Shown here: positions 60,031-64,000 of the stretch, one piece after another
Position numbering within the stretch: position 1 is the first letter of the stretch
Layout of the letters: the number at the start of each line of letters is the position of its first letter
Assembly: GCF_024171865.1 (NCBI RefSeq)
Contig: NZ_JAMTCN010000017.1
Coordinates: 1-64,000, forward strand
Reading direction: 5' to 3'
DNA from: Prauserella aidingensis
GTDB lineage: Bacteria; Actinomycetota; Actinomycetes; Mycobacteriales; Pseudonocardiaceae
Length of the DNA stretch: 64,000 bases
Notes under the pieces: generated by a model
What the model was told of the DNA's origin: nothing
What the model saw: the letters and a program-made list of their open reading frames with translations, nothing else
The model's database searches: none
Translations under genes and position numbers: made by a program

Positions 60031-60582
60031 ATGCCAGCCACCTGTCTCGTGGTGATGGGAGTGTCCGGCGCGGGCAAGAGCACGATCGCCGCTCGCCTCG
60101 CCGACGAGCTCGGCTGGCCCATGGCCGAGGCCGACGAGTTCCATCCCGAGGCCAACATCGCCAAGATGTCGGCAGGCACTCCCCTGACCGACGCGGACCG
60201 CATGCCGTGGCTCGAGGCGCTGCGGGCGTGGGTCGACCGCCGTGCCGACGCGGGCGAGAGCGTCGTCGTGACGTGCTCGGCCCTCAAGCGGACCTACCGC
60301 GACGTCCTCCGGGGCTCGGTGTCCCGGGTGCGGTTCGTCCACCTGCGCGGTTCGGTCGACACGGTGGGCGGACGACTCTCCGGCCGCTCCGGCCACTTCA
60401 TGCCGCCCGCGCTCCTGGAATCCCAGTTCGCCGATCTGGAACCCCTCGGTGAGGACGAGGACGGCGTGGCACTCGACGTGTCCGCCGATCCGGACGCGAT
60501 CACCGACGCCGCGCTGGACCGTCTCGGGCTCCGGTCCGGCGGCTCCGCCGAACCGGAGTCGGACCCGAACGCGCCACGCTGA
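60031..60582 (+). CDS. gntK: gluconokinase
   Basis: A 183-residue GntK-type kinase that phosphorylates gluconate to 6-phosphogluconate, feeding the pentose phosphate pathway. It has the P-loop VMGVSGAGKSTIAARLA (about residues 8-20), the family's EADEFHPEANIAKMSAGTPL substrate loop, VVVTCSALKRTYRDVLRG and VRFVHLRGS with the LSGRSGHFMPPALLESQF lid. An acidic/Pro tail of 20 residues follows the core. The start is ATG 60031 behind GAGGAG. It precedes the permease by 36 bp and is divergent from the GntR gene. Confidence 0.93.
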   Translation: MPATCLVVMGVSGAGKSTIAARLADELGWPMAEADEFHPEANIAKMSAGTPLTDADRMPWLEALRAWVDRRADAGESVVVTCSALKRTYRDVLRGSVSRVRFVHLRGSVDTVGGRLSGRSGHFMPPALLESQFADLEPLGEDEDGVALDVSADPDAITDAALDRLGLRSGGSAEPESDPNAPR

Positions 60583-60618
60583 AGCAACGACGACAACGAC
60601 GTCGGAAACGGAGCCGGT

Positions 60619-62007
60619 ATGAACACCGACGAGTGGACCCAGACCCTGGGAGCAGGGCCACTACTGGGCATAGCCGGGGCCGCGGTGGCGGTCCTGCTGG
60701 TACTGATCATCGGGCTGCGCGTGCACGCCTTCCTCGCCCTGGTCGCGGTCAGCATCGCCACGGCCTTCGCGGCGGGCATCCCCGCGGGCTCGGTCATGGA
60801 CACCCTGACCGACGGCTTCGGCTCGACACTCGCGAGCGTGGCGCTGCTGGTCGGCCTCGGCGCGATGCTCGGCAGACTGCTCGAGATCAGCGGCGGTGCC
60901 CAGTCGCTGACCGACGCGATGATCCGGCGGTTCGGCGAGAAACGCGCCCCGCTGGCGCTCGGCGTCGCCTCCCTGATCTTCGGGTTCCCGATCTTCTTCG
61001 ACGCGGGACTCGTCGTCATGCTGCCGATCGTGTTCTCCGTGGCACGGCGGCTCGGCGGCGGTGTGCTGCGCTACGGCCTGCCCGTGGCCGGTGCGTTCTC
61101 GGTCATGCACATCTACGTGCCGCCGCACCCCGGACCGGTCGCCGCGAGCGGACTGCTCGGCGCCGACGTCGGCCTCGTGCTGCTGTTCGGCCTGATCATC
61201 GCGGTGCCGACCTGGTACATCACCAGCTACCTGTACGGCGTCATGGTCGGCAAGCGAATCGCCCTGCCCGTGCCGGAGATCCTCCGCGGCGGATCCGACT
61301 CCGCAGAGCAGGACGAGAACCCGCCCGCGGCCTCCACGGTCATCGGCCTGCTGCTCATCCCGCTGCTGATGATCTTCGCCAACACCGGACTCGACACCGC
61401 GGGCGAGGCCGGCTGGATCGACGGCGACGCGAGCTGGGCGCAGGTCGCGTCGGTGATCGGCTCGACGCCGGTCGCACTGCTGGTGACCGTGTTCGTCGCG
61501 AGCTACGTGCTCGGCACCCGCCGCGACCGCAGCCGCGGCGTCATCGAGCGGTTGCTGGACTCCTCGCTCGGCCCCGTGTGCGCCATCATCCTCATCACCG
61601 GCGCCGGCGGCATGTTCGGCGCGGTGCTGCAGGCCAGCGGCATCGGTGACGCACTCGCCGACGCGCTGTCGGGCATCGGCATGCCGGTGTTCGTGGCCGC
61701 CTACGTCATCGCCGCGGTCCTGCGCATCGCCCAGGGTTCGGCCACGGTCGCCCTCACGACGGCGGCCGGCCTGGTGCAGCCGCTGGTGATGACGGGATCG
61801 TTCTCGAGCGTCGAGGTCGTGGCGATCGTGCTGGCGCTCGCCGCCGGTTCGGTGACGGCCAGCCATGTCAACGACTCGGGTTTCTGGCTGGTCGGCCGGT
61901 TCTTCGAAATGGACACCAAGACGACGCTCAAGACCTGGACGGTCATGGAGACCACGATCGGTCTCGTCGGTTTCGGCCTCGCGGGCGTGCTCTTCCTCGT
62001 CGGCTAG
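60619..62007 (+). CDS. gluconate:H+ symporter (GntP family)
   Basis: A 462-residue inner-membrane permease with about 12-14 helices: LLGIAGAAVAVLLVLIIGL, TLTDGFGSTLASVALLVGLGAMLG, GVASLIFGFPIFFDAGLVVMLP (GntP family hallmark FGFPIFFDAG), FSVMHIYVPPHPGPVAASG and GSVTASHVNDSGFWLVGRFF. It transports gluconate or a related sugar acid for GntK. The start is ATG 60619 with CGGAG upstream. A perfect 15-bp terminator follows it. Confidence 0.92.
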   Translation: MNTDEWTQTLGAGPLLGIAGAAVAVLLVLIIGLRVHAFLALVAVSIATAFAAGIPAGSVMDTLTDGFGSTLASVALLVGLGAMLGRLLEISGGAQSLTDAMIRRFGEKRAPLALGVASLIFGFPIFFDAGLVVMLPIVFSVARRLGGGVLRYGLPVAGAFSVMHIYVPPHPGPVAASGLLGADVGLVLLFGLIIAVPTWYITSYLYGVMVGKRIALPVPEILRGGSDSAEQDENPPAASTVIGLLLIPLLMIFANTGLDTAGEAGWIDGDASWAQVASVIGSTPVALLVTVFVASYVLGTRRDRSRGVIERLLDSSLGPVCAIILITGAGGMFGAVLQASGIGDALADALSGIGMPVFVAAYVIAAVLRIAQGSATVALTTAAGLVQPLVMTGSFSSVEVVAIVLALAAGSVTASHVNDSGFWLVGRFFEMDTKTTLKTWTVMETTIGLVGFGLAGVLFLVG

Positions 62008-62041
62008 CGACCGCCGCACGGCCTCCGGCGATCACCGCTGT

Positions 62042-62077
62042 CCCCGGTCACGGCGCAGGAACGCGCCGTGACCGGGG
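62042..62077 (+). terminator. gluconate operon terminator
   Basis: CCCCGGTCACGGCGC (62042-62056) pairs perfectly with GCGCCGTGACCGGGG (62063-62077) around the 6-nt loop AGGAAC. Confidence 0.85.
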
Positions 62078-62154
62078 GCCTCGTGTCGTGGCTGAGTACG
62101 TGCCGTCACGCTCGACGACGCGACCGCGGCGGTACGTGACGTGCGCGAGGCGTC

Positions 62155-62307
62155 GTGAGCCTGGCCGTCGTCGACGCGTCGGTACTGACGGCCTTCTACG
62201 CCGCCTACGTCGCGCTCGCCGAGCGCCTGAACGGGACGCTGATCACCGGGGACGGCAAGCTCGCGGCAGCGAGCGGGGCCCGGTGCCGCTTCGACCTCGT
62301 CGGCTGA
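62155..62307 (+). pseudogene. PIN-domain toxin (VapC) remnant with internal in-frame deletion
   Basis: GTG 62155 opens a 50-residue frame reading SLAVVDASVLTAFY, the first strand of a PIN domain with its Asp, and then directly AAYVALAERLNGTLITGDGKLA, the last helix and strand with the final Asp. The 70-90 residues that normally lie between, including two catalytic acids, are missing, so it is a join of both ends of a vapC gene. Just upstream, in a frame ending at TGA 62156-62158, VRAVTLDDATAAVRDVREAS resembles an antitoxin C-terminus that overlaps the toxin start as in intact vapBC pairs. The pair is dead or reduced to a relic. Confidence 0.7.
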
Positions 62308-62350
62308 GCCCGCAGCCGGTTCGGGTCGGCGCGCCCGTCGGCCCGCGCGT

Positions 62351-63538
62351 TCAGCGCTCCAGCAGCGCGACGCATTCGACGTGGTGGGTCATGGGGAACG
62401 CGTCGAACGCGCGCAGCGCCGTCATGCGGTAGCCGTGGCCCGCGAACGTGGCGACGTCGCGGGCCAGGGCCGCCGGGTCGCAGGCGACGTAGACGACGCG
62501 GTCGGGCGCGGCACCGGCGATCGCCTCGACGATCCCGCGCCCCGCACCCTTGCGCGGCGGGTCGAGGACGACAACGTCCGCCCGTTGCTCCACTGTGGAC
62601 ACGATCCGTTCGACCGTGCCACAGCGCCATTCCACCTGGGAAAGGTCGGCCAGATTGGACTGTCCGTCACGGACGGCCTGCCTGCCCGACTCGACAGCAA
62701 GCACCGTGCCGCCGGTGCCGACCTGGTCGGCCAGCACCGAGGCGAACAGGCCCGCACCCGCGTACAGATCCCACACCCGGCCCGCCGCGGGCGCCGCGGC
62801 CCACTCCCCCACGACCGCGGCCAGCGCCGTCGCCGCCTGCGGATGGACCTGCCAGAAGCCGTGGGCGGCCACCCGCCACGTGCGCCCGGCCGCGTGCTCG
62901 ACGGCGACGCCGCCCGACAGCTGCTTCGGCCTGCCGCCCCGGCGGATCTCCGCCAGGTGCACGGTCCCGCGCGTGTCCTCGGCGACCTCGAACTCGGTGC
63001 CCGGCCGGGCACTGCGGGCGAGCCCTTCCCGGGCGGCGCCTTCGACGGTGATCGGGCAGTCGTCCAGCGCCACGACGTCGTGGCTCCGGTGGGCCCTCAG
63101 CCCCGGCGCGCCGTCCCGGCCGGTGACGAACCGCACGCGGCTGCGCCAGCGCAGCGGCCCGCCGGACAGCTCCTCCACCTCGACGGGCCACGTGAGGCCC
63201 GCGAGCCGTTCCAGCTGCTCGGCGACCACCCGTGCCTTCAGGTCACGCTGCGCTGCGGGTGCCGCGTGCTGCCAGTCGCAGCCGCCGCACAGGCCGGGCC
63301 CCGCGACCGGGCACGGTGGTTCGACGCGGTCCGGCGAGGCCTCGAGCACGGCGATCGCATCGGCCCTGCAGAAGGACTTGCCACGGTCCTCCGTCACCCG
63401 CACCCGCACGCGCTCGCCCGGCAGCGCGTGGCGGACGAACACGACCCGGCCGTCGGCGCGGGCCACACAGTGACCGCCGTGGGCCACGTCCCCGACGTCG
63501 ACGTCGAACTCCCGGCCGGTCCAGTCGGTGTCGCTCAT
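62351..63538 (-). CDS. TRAM-domain class I SAM-dependent RNA methyltransferase (TrmA/RumA family)
   Basis: A 395-residue RNA uridine C5-methyltransferase. The N-terminal TRAM domain (about 8-60) has FDVDVGDVAHGGHCVARADGR; Cys residues in PCPVAGPGLCGGCDWQH form the 4Fe-4S ligand set of the RlmD type; the Rossmann domain has WDLYAGAGLFASVLADQVG, VVVLDPPRKGAGRGI and VYVACDPAALARDVATF with the catalytic Cys. The substrate (23S rRNA or tRNA) is not certain. ATG 63538 overlaps the stop of the permease gene (ATGA). It matches M. tuberculosis Rv2689c in position. Confidence 0.88.
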   Translation of the reverse strand: MSDTDWTGREFDVDVGDVAHGGHCVARADGRVVFVRHALPGERVRVRVTEDRGKSFCRADAIAVLEASPDRVEPPCPVAGPGLCGGCDWQHAAPAAQRDLKARVVAEQLERLAGLTWPVEVEELSGGPLRWRSRVRFVTGRDGAPGLRAHRSHDVVALDDCPITVEGAAREGLARSARPGTEFEVAEDTRGTVHLAEIRRGGRPKQLSGGVAVEHAAGRTWRVAAHGFWQVHPQAATALAAVVGEWAAAPAAGRVWDLYAGAGLFASVLADQVGTGGTVLAVESGRQAVRDGQSNLADLSQVEWRCGTVERIVSTVEQRADVVVLDPPRKGAGRGIVEAIAGAAPDRVVYVACDPAALARDVATFAGHGYRMTALRAFDAFPMTHHVECVALLER

Positions 63539-64000
63539 CGGTCGTCCTTCCCGTCCACGGAGGACCCGGTCCGGCCGCCGTCGCCACCGCCGGTCCCGCC
63601 GTTGGTGAGCCCGCGCCGCACGTCGCCGGCGACCGGCCGGGGTCCGTCGGAGTCGGAGCCGTGCGCCCGTTTCGACGACTCCAGCTGCCAGGGCACGCTC
63701 GTCACCATGACGCGGGACTGGAACAACAGCCGCGTCTTGAGCCGCAGTGCGCTCTGGTTGTGCAGCACCTGCTCCCACCAGCGGCCGACCACGTACTCGG
63801 GAATGAAGATCGTCACGACGTTGCGCGGGTTGTCGCCGCGGACCCGTTTGACGTAGTCGAGCACCGGCCGGGTGATCTCCCGGTACGGCGACTCGACGAC
63901 CTTCAGCGGGACCGTGAACTTCCGCCGGTTCCAGTCGTCGGTGAGCCTGCGCGTGTCACCGTCGTCGACGTTGACCGTCACCGCTTCCAGCACGTCCGGC
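63535..64000 (-). CDS. APC-family permease, C-terminal part (runs off the window)
   Basis: About 155 C-terminal residues are visible and the frame stays open to the window edge. The sequence VTVNVDDGDTRRLTDDWNR, FTVPLKVVESPYREITRPVLDYVK and NVVTIFIPEYVVGRWWEQVLHNQSALRLKTRLLF is the cytoplasmic regulatory tail found on actinobacterial APC amino-acid/potassium-type permeases next to this methyltransferase. The last 45 residues are disordered (GTGGGDGGRTGS). The transmembrane part lies outside. Its TGA (63535-63537) overlaps the methyltransferase start, so the pair is an operon. Confidence 0.8.
   Translation of the reverse strand, partial: PDVLEAVTVNVDDGDTRRLTDDWNRRKFTVPLKVVESPYREITRPVLDYVKRVRGDNPRNVVTIFIPEYVVGRWWEQVLHNQSALRLKTRLLFQSRVMVTSVPWQLESSKRAHGSDSDGPRPVAGDVRRGLTNGGTGGGDGGRTGSSVDGKDDR

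Overview
The window is high-GC DNA with dense, mostly overlapping or closely spaced genes, frequent GTG and TTG starts, F420-type oxidoreductase and ECF42 sigma genes and an HemQ-type haem pathway. This points to an actinomycete. Gene content and order fit the Pseudonocardiaceae (Saccharomonospora-like), but the genus is an inference from family knowledge and no rRNA is present. From about 26.9 kb onward the order zapE, pyrimidine reductase, alpha/beta hydrolase, msrB, hemQ, cgoX, hemE, rnd, dxs, RNA methyltransferase, APC permease resembles the order I recall for the M. tuberculosis Rv2670c to Rv2690c region, so this is conserved backbone with accessory blocks inserted.

Layout. 1-0.5 kb: the end of an IS3-family element inserted next to (probably inside) the orfA of another IS3-like element. 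0.6-7.6 kb: DUF1992 protein, two LysR regulators, a Glu/Leu/Phe/Val dehydrogenase, an acyl-CoA thioesterase-like protein, a YdcF-like protein with a degenerate repeat tract, and a small membrane protein. 7.9-10.2 kb: tRNA-Pro(GGG) with the C-terminal stub of a tyrosine integrase pointing at it, a small unknown gene and a large XRE regulator with repeated candidate operators; I read this as the eroded end of an integrative element. 10.2-18.6 kb: LapA-like protein, MgtE, a DUF218 protein, two membrane proteins, an ECF42-type sigma factor coupled to a DGPF/YCII protein, a RibD-like reductase and tandem fluoride channels. 18.6-26.9 kb: LLM oxidoreductase coupled to an S9 peptidase, ornithine aminotransferase, DUF2252, succinate-semialdehyde dehydrogenase and a PAP2 phosphatase. 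26.9-42.4 kb: the conserved backbone, including a haem operon (hemE-cgoX-hemQ), a Ser/Thr kinase, a vapBC toxin-antitoxin pair, a LuxR-type response regulator and RNase D.

42.4-57.1 kb is accessory. It holds fadA-fadB under a palindromic candidate operator, a C69-type dipeptidase with Ser at the nucleophile position next to a two-component system, and a divergent PucR regulator / sodium-solute symporter / ureohydrolase / TPP enzyme / aldehyde dehydrogenase locus. The three enzymes of that locus match the steps 2-ketoarginine to 4-guanidinobutyraldehyde to 4-guanidinobutyrate to GABA plus urea. With gabD and rocD elsewhere in the window this suggests a guanidino-compound (arginine-derived) catabolic route, and it is the most interesting candidate system here. 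57.1-64 kb: dxs, a gluconate module (GntR, gluconokinase, GntP permease), a PIN-toxin gene with an internal deletion, a TRAM-domain RNA methyltransferase and the C-terminus of an APC permease.

A recurring regulatory feature is a TANNNT -10 element placed 6-8 nt before the start codon with no Shine-Dalgarno sequence (at least twelve genes), implying leaderless mRNAs. Convergent gene pairs are commonly separated by long, perfect GC-rich hairpins. No CRISPR array, rRNA, prophage structural gene or biosynthetic gene cluster was seen.
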